Assembly (NCBI GenBank): GCA_902618025.1 | Contig: CACMYY010000005.1 | Coordinates: forward strand, 1-64,000 | DNA length: 64,000 nt | Direction of reading: 5' to 3' | DNA from: an uncultured SAR116 cluster alpha proteobacterium | Lineage (GTDB): Bacteria; Pseudomonadota; Alphaproteobacteria; Puniceispirillales; Marisalimonadaceae | Shown here: positions 1 through 8,471 of the stretch, in pieces | Numbering within the stretch: position 1 is the stretch's first letter | Layout of the letters: every line of letters begins with the position of its first letter | The notes under the pieces: generated by a model | Seen by the model: only the letters and a program-made list of their open reading frames with translations | Told to the model about the DNA's origin: nothing | Database searches by the model: none | Program-made: the position numbers and the translations under genes

Positions 1-168
1 TAAATACATAAAACATGATAAAACAAATACACAAAAACCAACAATACTAACTAATGTTGAGTAAAAAATTTGATTATTTTTGGTTAATTTGTTTAGAATA
101 TATTTTGTTAAGAAAAAAAGACCTATAGAAAATATTATTGCTAAAAATATAATTAAATATCGTCGCAC
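1..168 (-). CDS. small membrane protein, DUF6111-like (3' end beyond window)
   Basis: A 56-codon open frame runs off the left edge of the window. It starts at a GTG (168-166) that overlaps the last codons of the upstream NUDIX gene by 16 bases, a sign of translational coupling. The protein begins MRRYLIIF and has two hydrophobic helices (about residues 4-21 and 38-56) joined by a short lysine/asparagine-rich loop. In many alphaproteobacteria a short two-helix protein of unknown function (DUF6111) sits between a CoA-pyrophosphatase-type NUDIX gene and the tRNA CCA-adding enzyme. Position and topology fit that, but the family assignment is inference. No function is known. Confidence 0.5.
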   Translation of the reverse strand, partial: MRRYLIIFLAIIFSIGLFFLTKYILNKLTKNNQIFYSTLVSIVGFCVFVLSCFMYL

Positions 169-776
169 GGCGGAAACTCCCTCAAACCTAATCCTGCAGA
201 TATAGTCACTAATACCCTTGCTGTTAACCCCCAAATATTTTTATTATTATAATTAATTGTCCATGTCATAGACATGCTTGAGTTAATTGGAGGTTTTTCT
301 CTTAAATGATATTTTGGTGATAAAAGATAATTAATAGGCGGGAAAAAAATTTGATCCACCTCACTTAGATTTGGTTTTAGCACTTTTTTCCAATTTGAAT
401 TAGATTTTATAATACCAAGAAATGGTGTAACAACGTAACCTGTCCCAGTAAAAAATTTTGGGAAACTTCCAATTATATTGTATTCCTCACTAGAAATATT
501 TATTTCTTCTTCAGTTTCCCTTTTTGCTGTCTCTTCTAAATTTAAATCTTCTGTTTCTTTTCTTCCACCTGGGAAAGCTATTTGGCCTGCATGTTTTCTT
601 AAATTATTTCTTCTCTTAATCATTAAAATTGAACTGTTTTTTTTGATTTCATCATTGATGAATAATACTAAAACACTTGCTTGCTTATATTTATCATTTG
701 ATCGCTGTTTATCTCCTGCATTTCTAACTTTATTGATACATGTTACAAGATCAGTCTTAGATATAATTTTTATCAT
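153..776 (-). CDS. NUDIX hydrolase, CoA pyrophosphatase-like
   Basis: This 207-residue NUDIX hydrolase belongs to the branch that cleaves CoA or similar dinucleotide pyrophosphates. The CoA-pyrophosphatase signature (LMIKR...R..G.IAFPGG, residues 51-71) is followed by a NUDIX box with R86-E87 and E89-E90-E91, the metal-binding glutamates. The usual closing glycine of the box is asparagine (EEIN, residue 93), a mild deviation. The fold continues to about residue 190. The 3' end overlaps the GTG of the next gene, so the two are probably one transcript. The substrate is inferred from family membership; cleavage of another nucleoside diphosphate derivative is possible. Confidence 0.82.
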   Translation of the reverse strand: MIKIISKTDLVTCINKVRNAGDKQRSNDKYKQASVLVLFINDEIKKNSSILMIKRRNNLRKHAGQIAFPGGRKETEDLNLEETAKRETEEEINISSEEYNIIGSFPKFFTGTGYVVTPFLGIIKSNSNWKKVLKPNLSEVDQIFFPPINYLLSPKYHLREKPPINSSMSMTWTINYNNKNIWGLTARVLVTISAGLGLREFPPCDDI

Positions 777-852
777 ATTTTAGGTTCAAATAATTATTTT
801 TTAAATATTAATAATGTATTATCATAATTTAAGAAACAATATTGAAAATTTT

Positions 853-1767
853 ATGTATATATATTTACCTATAGCAGAACAACCAATACATTCTTTAGCA
901 ATTTTGGGTATTGGGGCTTTTCTTGGTCTTATAATGGGACTAGTTGGGGTAGGTGGTGGATTTCTTTTAACACCGCTTATGATGTTTTTAGGTATACCAC
1001 CTCCCGTGGCGGTAGCATCTGTTGCAAACCAGTTGGTTGCGCCTTCGGTTTCAGGTGTTTTGTCTCATTGGAAAAGGAGTAATGTTGATTTTAAAATGGG
1101 CACAGTTTTACTGCTTGGAGGTATTGTAGGTTCTTCGATAGGTGTCATCTTATTCAATTTTTTAGGTAAAGTTGGGCAATTAGACTTTGTGATCAAATCA
1201 TCTTATGTAATTTTTTTAACTCTGATTGGAAGCTTGATGTTTTCAGAGTCACTTAGATTAATCTTACGAACAAGAAAAGGTAAAGTTACAAGGGGTAAGC
1301 TTCATCAACATAATTGGCTTCACGGTTTACCTTTTAAGATAAGGTTCAGGAAATCAAAATTATATATTTCAGTTTTATTACCTATTTTAATAGGGGTTAT
1401 AGTTGGTATTCTCGCTGCTTTGATGGGTATTGGAGGTGGTTTTATTATTGTACCAGCAATGATATATCTCTTGGGTATGCCAACATCTCTAGTAGTAGGC
1501 ACATCTTTATTTCAAATTATTTTTGTTGCTGCAAACACAACTATTTTGCAAGCATCTCAAAATCATACTGTTGATATAGTACTTGCAACAATATTATTGT
1601 TGGGTTCTGTAATAGGTGTCCAATTAGGTTCAAGGTTTACAAATATTCTAAAAGGCGAATATTTAAGGTTGATATTATCTTCTATAATTATTTTAGTAAG
1701 CTTAATGCTCTTAATTGATTTAATTACTGTTCCTTCTGATCTTTTTTCAGTCATAATTAGTAGGTAA
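853..1767 (+). CDS. TauE/SafE (TSUP) family sulfite/organic anion exporter
   Basis: This polytopic inner-membrane protein has two homologous halves. Each begins with the glycine-rich TSUP motif (GLIMGLVGVGGGF in the first half, GILAALMGIGGGF in the second), with about eight hydrophobic helices in total. The family exports small sulfur- or carbon-containing anions such as sulfite or sulfoacetate. I start it at the ATG at 853 (304 residues) rather than 814, because the sequence MYIYLPIAE is the usual beginning in alphaproteobacterial relatives and the 13 residues before it look like untranslated leader. It is followed after 6 bases by the TIGR02186 gene. The exact substrate is unknown. Confidence 0.85.
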   Translation: MYIYLPIAEQPIHSLAILGIGAFLGLIMGLVGVGGGFLLTPLMMFLGIPPPVAVASVANQLVAPSVSGVLSHWKRSNVDFKMGTVLLLGGIVGSSIGVILFNFLGKVGQLDFVIKSSYVIFLTLIGSLMFSESLRLILRTRKGKVTRGKLHQHNWLHGLPFKIRFRKSKLYISVLLPILIGVIVGILAALMGIGGGFIIVPAMIYLLGMPTSLVVGTSLFQIIFVAANTTILQASQNHTVDIVLATILLLGSVIGVQLGSRFTNILKGEYLRLILSSIIILVSLMLLIDLITVPSDLFSVIISR

Positions 1768-1773
1768 ACTTAA

Positions 1774-2523
1774 ATGAAATTTTTTTTTCATATTAATCTA
1801 TTTTTTTTATTATCTATTCAGACATCTAATACATTTGCACAAAACCAAATAGTTGCGGATTTATCACAAGAAAATGTTAAAATTTCAACAGATTTTCAAG
1901 GTGCTAAGATACTTTTATTTGGTGCCTATGACGGTAAAAAAGGCGATGATATAATTGTAATTGTTACAGGACCCAAAGGATTAGTCACGGTTCAAAAAAA
2001 AGAAAAAATACTTGGTGTCTGGGTAAATACAAGAAAAGTAAACTATATAAATACTCCTAAATATTTGAGTATTTCATCTAATAGAAGAATTGATGATATA
2101 CTTAATAAAAAAACTCAAAAGATATCTGAAATTGGTCTTAATAATTTGAATATAAGGATGCAACCAGGAATAAAAGTTGAAAATGAAAAACAATGGAGAC
2201 AAGCACTTACGAGAAACATGCTGAAATCAAATTTATGGAGCATAAATGAGAATTCTGTAAGTTTGAATAAAGACTCACTTTTTAGATCATTCTTAGGATT
2301 ACCATCAAATGTAATTACTGGTCAGTTTGAAGTTAAAATTTTACATTACCGTAATAGTAAACTTGTGTCACAACAAATTAATTCAATCAATGTTTCGAAA
2401 TCGGGTATAAGTGCAGAAATTTATGATATAGCTCAAAATTACTCTACATTATATGGTATTTTTGCAGTTTTGTTAGCAGTTTTGGTTGGTTGGGGATCTA
2501 ATCTAATTTTTAGAAAAGTTTGA
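1774..2523 (+). CDS. TIGR02186 family membrane-anchored periplasmic protein
   Basis: A conserved alphaproteobacterial protein of unknown function, 249 residues. It has a signal peptide (hydrophobic core about residues 4-17, probable cleavage after TFA at residue 22). The periplasmic domain contains the family-typical stretches VADLSQENVKIS, ILLFGAYD and VIVTGPKG. One C-terminal helix (about 226-245) is followed by a short basic tail, so the bulk faces the periplasm. Members of this family are typically encoded next to TauE/SafE permeases, as here (6-base gap), which suggests an accessory or partner role in anion export. That role is inferred from context. Confidence 0.8.
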   Translation: MKFFFHINLFFLLSIQTSNTFAQNQIVADLSQENVKISTDFQGAKILLFGAYDGKKGDDIIVIVTGPKGLVTVQKKEKILGVWVNTRKVNYINTPKYLSISSNRRIDDILNKKTQKISEIGLNNLNIRMQPGIKVENEKQWRQALTRNMLKSNLWSINENSVSLNKDSLFRSFLGLPSNVITGQFEVKILHYRNSKLVSQQINSINVSKSGISAEIYDIAQNYSTLYGIFAVLLAVLVGWGSNLIFRKV

Positions 2524-2533
2524 TGAGGAATTA

Positions 2534-3040
2534 ATGACTAATAAAAATTTAAGTAATAAGCCAAAAGTTTCAAAACGAAGGAACAGATTATTCTTAGTTG
2601 TAGCAGATGATAGTAAGGAATTACATCAAGCTCTTTATTATGCAGCAAGAAGAGCCGCTACAGCTAATGGAGAGGTTGCATTATTTAGATGCATAGAACC
2701 TATTGAAGGACAGCTTTGGGGTGGTGTTACTGAAATTATGGAAGCAGAGGCTGAACAAGCTAGTAAAAAATTACTCCTAGAATTAAGTGAATATTGTGAA
2801 AAACTTGGGGCACCCAGACCTAGAACATTTGTTCGAAAAGGAATTCTTCATGAAGAACTCTTTAATTTAATCGATAAAGAAAAAGCTATTAGAGTCTTAG
2901 TTTTAGGAGTTTCAACAGAACATGGGAATCCTGGCCCATTGATAAACTATGTAATAAATAAAGGTAGCACTGAGTGCAGAGTACCTATTACAATAGTCCC
3001 CGGAAACCTTACTGATGATCAAATCGATGCACTTGTTTAA
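2534..3040 (+). CDS. universal stress protein (UspA) family
   Basis: A cytoplasmic 168-residue protein with the UspA fold. It opens with a strand and loop typical of the family (FLVVADDSKELHQALYYAARRA, about 21-42), followed by a beta-strand after residue 120 (IRVLVLGVSTEH). The C-terminus has the nucleotide-binding-type region ending in CRVPITIVPG. An 18-residue basic leader precedes the domain. It lies 10 bases after the TIGR02186 gene, and TauE/TIGR02186/Usp is a recurring alphaproteobacterial gene order. No partner or signal can be deduced. A GGAAT stretch before the ATG is a plausible ribosome-binding site. Confidence 0.82.
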   Translation: MTNKNLSNKPKVSKRRNRLFLVVADDSKELHQALYYAARRAATANGEVALFRCIEPIEGQLWGGVTEIMEAEAEQASKKLLLELSEYCEKLGAPRPRTFVRKGILHEELFNLIDKEKAIRVLVLGVSTEHGNPGPLINYVINKGSTECRVPITIVPGNLTDDQIDALV

Positions 3041-3101
3041 AATAATAGTTGATTTTAATTAAACAAACTTTATACGTATATTAAAAATTTAAGAGTGATT
3101 T

Positions 3102-3632
3102 ATGTACAAAAAATTATTTATTATTATTTTAGGGATAATGTGTGTAACAATGGTAAAGCCAGTAAAAAAAGCAACTGCAAGCTCAAGTAAATTTATAACA
3201 ATTGAAACATCTAAAGGTAAAGTTGTAGTTGAGACTTTACCAAAAATCGCACCAAACCATGTTAAAAGAATTAAAGAATTAGTTAAGCAAGGGTTTTACG
3301 ATGGGATTATTTTCCATAGAGTTATAGAAGGTTTTATGGCTCAGACTGGAGATCCTGATGGCAATGGTACAGGAGGATCTGGAAAGAATTTAAAAGCTGA
3401 GTTCTCAGATTACGAATATAAGTACGGAACTGTAGGAATGGCAAGATCAATGAGCCCTGACAGTGGAGATAGCCAATTTTTCATTTGTTTTGATGGGTGT
3501 GGTCATTTAACAGGTCAGTATACAGTATGGGGGCAAGTTATATCGGGCATGGATGCAGTTGAAAAACTAGCTGTAGGCGAACCGCCTAGCACTCCAGATA
3601 AAATGATATCAGTTAGACTTGGTAAAAAATAA
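3102..3632 (+). CDS. cyclophilin-type peptidyl-prolyl cis-trans isomerase, exported
   Basis: Catalyses proline isomerisation during protein folding. The 176-residue protein starts with an N-terminal hydrophobic signal (about residues 4-26). The complete cyclophilin domain includes FHRVIEGFMAQTGDP, GTGGSG, the SQFFI motif and the region around the GHLTGQYTVWGQV loop. The arginine of FHRV is the conserved catalytic residue. The canonical tryptophan of eukaryotic cyclophilins aligns in the region GCGHLTG and is absent, as usual for bacterial periplasmic enzymes. The gene converges on pyk, with two bases between the stop codons. Periplasmic location is inferred from the leader. Confidence 0.9.
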   Translation: MYKKLFIIILGIMCVTMVKPVKKATASSSKFITIETSKGKVVVETLPKIAPNHVKRIKELVKQGFYDGIIFHRVIEGFMAQTGDPDGNGTGGSGKNLKAEFSDYEYKYGTVGMARSMSPDSGDSQFFICFDGCGHLTGQYTVWGQVISGMDAVEKLAVGEPPSTPDKMISVRLGKK

Positions 3633-3634
3633 AA

Positions 3635-5050
3635 TTAAATTTCAACAACTCTAATCGAATTTGTTGAACCTGATATTCCAAAAGGCATACCTGCAACAAC
3701 AACTATTGTATCACCTTTTTTGGCAAATTTTTTAATTTTTATGATTTCTCTTGCCTCTTGTATTGCTGCTTCATAACCTTGAACTTTACTAAAAAAAGGA
3801 CAAGCTCCCCATAGAAGTGAAAGCTTCCTTTTTACATTAATATCAGGTGTCATAACTACCAACAACAAATTTGAACGTTCTCTGGACATTCTATAAGCTG
3901 TATTTCCAGACGCAGTAAAAGCAACAACAGCTTTTGCATTTACCGATTCTGCTAAACTTACCGCAGAGCGCGATACAGCATTATAAATAAAGTTTTCTCT
4001 TTTTAAATTTTGTGGCCCATCGCCTGGATGTATTTTTATATGGTTTTCAGCTGATTTTATTATTCTGTCCATAATGTTTACTGTCTCAAGTGGATAGGAA
4101 CCGACAGCAGTTTCTGCAGAAAGCATAACAGCATCTGCACCATCAAAAACTGCGGTGGCAACATCTGAAGCCTCTGCTCTTGTTGGTGATGGTGCCTCAA
4201 TCATAGATTCGAGCATTTGTGTTGCAACAATAACTGGCTTTCCTGCTTGTCTAGATTTAAGAATAATTTCTTTTTGTATACCTGGAACTTCTTCAGGTGC
4301 TAATTCAACACCTAAATCACCTCTTGCAACCATTACACCGTCACAAGCTTCAATTATTTCGTTTAATTCTTCTAAAGCAGATGGCTTTTCTATTTTTGCA
4401 ATTACACCAGCCTTATCACCAATATATTTTTTCACTTCTTCTACATCTTTTAATTTCTGAACAAAAGAAAGAGCTATCCAATCAATTTCTTGATTTAATA
4501 TAAATTTAAGATCATCAATATCTTTAGAGGTCAAAGGGCTAGTATTCAGCACAACATCTGGAAGATTTACACCTTTATTACTTTTGATTATTCCTCCTAC
4601 TAAAACCTCAGTTTTTATTTCATCTTTTGATATATCTTTAACTTTAAATTGTAATTTTCCGTCATCCATGAGAATGTTTGAGCCAATTGACAAACTTCTA
4701 AAAATCTCATCGTGCGGTAAATTTACCCTTTTAAAATCTCCAACTTTTGGATCTTTATCAAATATATAATTACTCCCCTTAATCACTTGAGATTCATCCT
4801 TTACTACTCCGACTCTAAATTTTGGTCCTTGAAGATCGGCAAGTATTGCAACATTAGTATCCATTTCTTTTTCTGCAGACCTTATGTATGAAATTCTTTT
4901 TAAGTGGTCTTTTTGATTTCCATGACTAAAATTAAGACGAAAAACATTTACACCTGTTTTTATTAAACTTTTTATAATTTTTGGTTCTTCTGTTGCAGTT
5001 CCAATTGTTGCAACTATTTTAGTTGATCGTAGTACCCTAGAATCTTTCAT
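3635..5050 (-). CDS. pyk: pyruvate kinase
   Basis: Final glycolytic step: phosphoenolpyruvate + ADP to pyruvate + ATP. The 471-residue protein has the N-terminal TKIVATIGTA motif, R38/N40/S42 in RLNFSHG, the catalytic lysine in AKIEKPSALE, and metal/substrate residues in MVARGDLGVE and the SPTRAEASDVATAVFDGADAVMLSAETA block. A full C-terminal domain follows. I choose the ATG at 5050 over the one 21 bases upstream because AAGGA lies just ahead of it at good spacing. The upstream ATG has only a weak purine tract. The gene converges on the cyclophilin gene. Confidence 0.96.
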   Translation of the reverse strand: MKDSRVLRSTKIVATIGTATEEPKIIKSLIKTGVNVFRLNFSHGNQKDHLKRISYIRSAEKEMDTNVAILADLQGPKFRVGVVKDESQVIKGSNYIFDKDPKVGDFKRVNLPHDEIFRSLSIGSNILMDDGKLQFKVKDISKDEIKTEVLVGGIIKSNKGVNLPDVVLNTSPLTSKDIDDLKFILNQEIDWIALSFVQKLKDVEEVKKYIGDKAGVIAKIEKPSALEELNEIIEACDGVMVARGDLGVELAPEEVPGIQKEIILKSRQAGKPVIVATQMLESMIEAPSPTRAEASDVATAVFDGADAVMLSAETAVGSYPLETVNIMDRIIKSAENHIKIHPGDGPQNLKRENFIYNAVSRSAVSLAESVNAKAVVAFTASGNTAYRMSRERSNLLLVVMTPDINVKRKLSLLWGACPFFSKVQGYEAAIQEAREIIKIKKFAKKGDTIVVVAGMPFGISGSTNSIRVVEI

Positions 5051-5172
5051 TATTTGTCCTTTTCTTTCCATCTTTATACAATAATTTTAAAAATAATATT
5101 AAATTTATTTTTCTAAAAATTAAAATCGGCAAGCTATTTGCAATCTCTTAATGTATAACAGGAGAAATATAA

Positions 5173-5382
5173 ATGGCACAAATTGTTCCATTCCCACTTG
5201 AAAAAGTAAGGAAGTCAAAAAAAGAAAATATTTTTAAAGAAAAACATATACTTCATATGATCAAAAATATTAGACAAAATTATCCGCCATCACTTTGGAA
5301 TACAGTTTATCAGCTTACAAAACAAGGTCATATTGATAATGATGAAATCTATAATTCTGAAGATGTAAAACCCCAAAAGTAA
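5173..5382 (+). CDS. small basic conserved-looking protein of unknown function
   Basis: A 69-residue protein, not recognised. A strong ribosome-binding site (AGGAGAAATATAAATG) argues that it is translated. It starts MAQIVPFPLEKV, an N-terminal form seen in several small alphaproteobacterial cytoplasmic proteins. It is lysine-rich, has a probable helix around 25-40, a central PPSLW motif, and an acidic-to-basic C-terminus. There is no signal or membrane segment. It is divergent from pyk and about 70 bases upstream of the GST-like gene on the same strand. Confidence 0.6.
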   Translation: MAQIVPFPLEKVRKSKKENIFKEKHILHMIKNIRQNYPPSLWNTVYQLTKQGHIDNDEIYNSEDVKPQK

Positions 5383-5455
5383 GTTTTTTATTTAAATTTG
5401 ATTTTAGAATAAAAGGATTTCATTAAATATAAAATTTATTTAAAATTATATCATT

Positions 5456-6118
5456 ATGAAAAATAATTTTGAATATCCTATTTTATATACTTTTAGAAGA
5501 TGTCCTTATGCAATGAGAGCAAGATTCGCCATCAGATCATCCCAAATAATAGTTGAAGTAAGAGAAATTAAATTACAAGAAAAACCTGCTGCATTTTTAA
5601 AATCATCTCCAAAAGGAACTGTACCAGTTTTAATTACTAACCTAGGTGAGGTCATAGAAGAAAGCTTGGATATAATTAAATGGGCCTTGAGTAAAAATGA
5701 CCCACATAATTTGCTTGCAAAGGGTAAACTAGAAAATCATGAAATTACAAAACTTTTAGATGATCTTGAAACAAAATTTAAGACTAATTTAGATAAGTAT
5801 AAATACCCAAATAGATTTTGTGGTGTTGATCGAATTATACATAGAGACAAAAATTTAAATTTTCTTAAAAAATTAAATCTTTACCTAAAAAGAAATAAAT
5901 CTCTTAATTGTGAACATCTTACGTTTTTAGATTATGCTATATTCCCATTTATTAGACAATTCAGAAATGTTGATCATGAGTGGTTTGATAAATTAGATTT
6001 TTGTTTTTTAAAAGAATGGCTCTATCGTATCATTGATAGTGAGGATTTTTCATCTATAATGAAAAAATTCAAAAAATGGGAACCTAATGACGTACCAATT
6101 TATACAAATTTTGAATAA
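5456..6118 (+). CDS. glutathione S-transferase-like protein with CPYA motif
   Basis: A 220-residue cytoplasmic GST-family protein. The thioredoxin-fold N-terminal domain (about 7-85) carries CPYA at C16, the position of the catalytic cysteine in beta/omega-type GSTs and glutaredoxin-2-like proteins. A cis-proline in GTVPVL and the glutathione-binding EES motif follow. The C-terminal half is helical. A cysteine-type site suggests a thiol-transfer or deglutathionylation role rather than xenobiotic conjugation; this is inference. It is followed closely by the thiolase gene. No promoter or ribosome-binding site stands out. Confidence 0.8.
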   Translation: MKNNFEYPILYTFRRCPYAMRARFAIRSSQIIVEVREIKLQEKPAAFLKSSPKGTVPVLITNLGEVIEESLDIIKWALSKNDPHNLLAKGKLENHEITKLLDDLETKFKTNLDKYKYPNRFCGVDRIIHRDKNLNFLKKLNLYLKRNKSLNCEHLTFLDYAIFPFIRQFRNVDHEWFDKLDFCFLKEWLYRIIDSEDFSSIMKKFKKWEPNDVPIYTNFE

Positions 6119-6141
6119 TTTATTTGCCTAGGAGAAATTAT

Positions 6142-7344
6142 ATGTCAGAAGCATTTATTTGTGAGGGAACAAGAACACCAATTGGGAAATTTGGCGGAAG
6201 TTTATCTTCGATAAGAACCGATGATCTTGCAGCTTTGCCTCTTATATCACTGAAAAAAAAATTAGAAAAAACAGACTGGGAAAACTTAGAAGAAGTCTTT
6301 TATGGTAATGCTAATCAAGCTGGTGAGGACAATCGTAACATTGCAAGAATGGCACTTCTTCTAGCAGATTTTCCACATACCGTTCCAGGTATCACACTCA
6401 ATCGATTGTGTGCTTCAGGCATGGAAGCAATATCAAGTGCAGCACGCATGATTAAAGCTAGTGAAGCAGATATGACTATTGCTGGTGGTGCAGAAAGTAT
6501 GAGTCGAGCTCCTTTTGTGATGCCTAAAGCTAGTTCCGCATTTTCAAGGAATGCAGAAATTTATGATACAACCATTGGTTGGAGATTTGTAAACCCTAAA
6601 ATGAAAACTAATTACGGTATAGATTCAATGCCAGAAACTGCCGAAAACGTTGCTGAAAAATATCAGGTTAATAGAGATGATCAAGATAAGATGGCTCTTG
6701 CTAGTCAAATAAAGGCCTCTATTGCAATTCAGAATGGAAGATTAACTAAAGAAATTACTCCAGTGGAAATCCCTCAAAAAAAAGGTGAAGTATTAATATT
6801 TGACAAGGACGAACATCCTAGGAGCACATCAATTGAAAAACTTTCGTCACTTCCAACGCCATTTAAAAATAATGGTACTGTTACAGCAGGTAATGCTAGT
6901 GGTGTTAACGATGGCGCGGCAGCAATGCTAATAGCTAGTGAAGAAGGAGTTAAACGAAATCATTTAACAGCTAGGGCAAGAATAATCTCGGCAGCAAGTT
7001 CTGGAGTTGAGCCAGCGTTTATGGGTATTGGGCCGGTACCAGCTTCTTTAAAAGCACTTAAAATAGCTGGGATAAAAATAAATGATATTGATGTAATTGA
7101 AATAAACGAGGCATTTGCAGCACAAGGTTTAGCTAGTTTAAGGTCTCTTGGTATTGAAGATAACGATGAAAGAGTGAATCCTAATGGGGGGGCGATAGCA
7201 CTTGGGCATCCCCTTGGCATGTCTGGGACTAGATTAGTTCTAACAGCAACTCAAGAATTAATTGAAAAAAACCTAAAATACGCATTATGTACAATGTGTG
7301 TTGGGGTTGGGCAAGGAAGTGCTGTCATAATAGAAAGAGTCTAA
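6142..7344 (+). CDS. pcaF: acetyl-CoA acyltransferase, 3-oxoadipyl-CoA thiolase type
   Basis: A degradative thiolase that cleaves a 3-oxoacyl-CoA with CoA. The 400-residue protein matches the PaaJ/PcaF subfamily over its whole length. Characteristic stretches are GNANQAGEDNRN, the nucleophile C90 in LNRLCASGM, the internal TTIGWRFVNP segment, ALGHPLGMSG with the catalytic histidine, and CTMCVGVGQG with the second cysteine. I use the ATG at 6142 because AGGAGA precedes it; an in-frame ATG 18 bases upstream has none. No other beta-ketoadipate or phenylacetate genes are nearby, so the physiological substrate is open. The gene symbol reflects family likeness only. Confidence 0.88.
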   Translation: MSEAFICEGTRTPIGKFGGSLSSIRTDDLAALPLISLKKKLEKTDWENLEEVFYGNANQAGEDNRNIARMALLLADFPHTVPGITLNRLCASGMEAISSAARMIKASEADMTIAGGAESMSRAPFVMPKASSAFSRNAEIYDTTIGWRFVNPKMKTNYGIDSMPETAENVAEKYQVNRDDQDKMALASQIKASIAIQNGRLTKEITPVEIPQKKGEVLIFDKDEHPRSTSIEKLSSLPTPFKNNGTVTAGNASGVNDGAAAMLIASEEGVKRNHLTARARIISAASSGVEPAFMGIGPVPASLKALKIAGIKINDIDVIEINEAFAAQGLASLRSLGIEDNDERVNPNGGAIALGHPLGMSGTRLVLTATQELIEKNLKYALCTMCVGVGQGSAVIIERV

Positions 7345-7349
7345 ATCAA

Positions 7350-8471
7350 CTATTTTGATTGGTATGCTTGTCTATCTATGGATACTGAGCTTATATAAAT
7401 AAATACATTATTATTTATTAATAATTTACAATTTCTTAGATTATACGTCGTTATCCTTACCCTAAGTTTCTGTTTTTTAATATTATTTTTCGAGTTTTTT
7501 AACAGAATTACTAACTCAGAAAATGCTGTGTCATTTTCAATTTCAATTGAAGATATTAAACCTTGCAATTCGTTTTCAGTGATTTGTGTATTTATACGTG
7601 AAGATGAAAGAAGTATATCTCTAGACCTAATCCTAACTCTTACTATATCATTTAAATTACCTGGCAAACCTGGTACAATAAGTTTCTGTCCATTCAAATC
7701 AAGAGTTGTCATATGTAATTTCTGATCATGCCTAGAAACTATCCCCTCTAAAATGGAACTTGACTCAAATTTGCCTGTCAGATCTACAAATGAACTTCTA
7801 TTAAGAACATTTGAAACACTTCCACTATCTATTTTCTTGCCATCTTTAATTAATACGATTTGATCTCCAATTTGTGAAATCTCTTCAATTGAATGGGTAA
7901 TATATAAAATTGGTATTTTAAATTTTTTATTAAAATCTTTTAAAAACACTAATAACTTAGCTTTATATTTAATATCTAAATCTGACATAGGTTCGTCTAA
8001 AAGTAGATAATTAGATTGTTTTAAAATAGTCCTAGCCAGTACGACTCTTAATTTTTCCCCTCCAGACAAATTCTCTGGTAACCTCTTTAAAAGAGAATTC
8101 AATTCAAGCTGATAAATTAAATATTCTTTACTTATTAGATTTTTATTTTGAGTTTTTAGTTGATTCCTTTTAATTACAAAATCAAGGTTTTCTTCTACAC
8201 TTAGGTGTTCAAATAATATTGGATTTTGAAACATTATTCCAAATGGCCTTTGATTAGGAGGATATTTATCTATGTCGTGAAGTGCATTTCCATTAAAAAA
8301 AATTTTAGTTTCTAAATTATTAATAAACCCACCTAATGCAGAAATAATTGTAGTTTTTCCTGATCCATTTGGACCATATAAGATAGTTATCCCATTATTT
8401 TTAAAATGATGCTCAAAATTTAAAAATAAATTTCCAATTTTACCTTTTAACAAAACTGACAAACTTGACAT
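7350..8471 (-). CDS. modC: molybdate-type ABC transporter ATP-binding protein
   Basis: ATPase subunit of a molybdate/tungstate-type importer. The 373-residue protein has Walker A GPNGSGKTT (33-41), a Q-loop (MFQNP), signature LSGGE (135-139), Walker B YLLLDEP (155-161), D-loop and switch histidine (YITHS). The C-terminal 120 residues resemble the TOBE/MOP oxyanion-binding domain of ModC (VRVRIRSRDILLSS). Its start codon directly follows the modB stop, so the two are co-translated. The substrate could also be tungstate or sulfate. No molybdate-binding protein gene is adjacent. Confidence 0.85.
   Translation of the reverse strand: MSSLSVLLKGKIGNLFLNFEHHFKNNGITILYGPNGSGKTTIISALGGFINNLETKIFFNGNALHDIDKYPPNQRPFGIMFQNPILFEHLSVEENLDFVIKRNQLKTQNKNLISKEYLIYQLELNSLLKRLPENLSGGEKLRVVLARTILKQSNYLLLDEPMSDLDIKYKAKLLVFLKDFNKKFKIPILYITHSIEEISQIGDQIVLIKDGKKIDSGSVSNVLNRSSFVDLTGKFESSSILEGIVSRHDQKLHMTTLDLNGQKLIVPGLPGNLNDIVRVRIRSRDILLSSSRINTQITENELQGLISSIEIENDTAFSELVILLKNSKNNIKKQKLRVRITTYNLRNCKLLINNNVFIYISSVSIDRQAYQSK

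Noticed and set aside
7344-7360. AATCAA/TTGATT repeat between thiolase and modC as a terminator
   Set aside because: Six AT-rich pairs without a following T-run on either strand; expected by chance in this composition.
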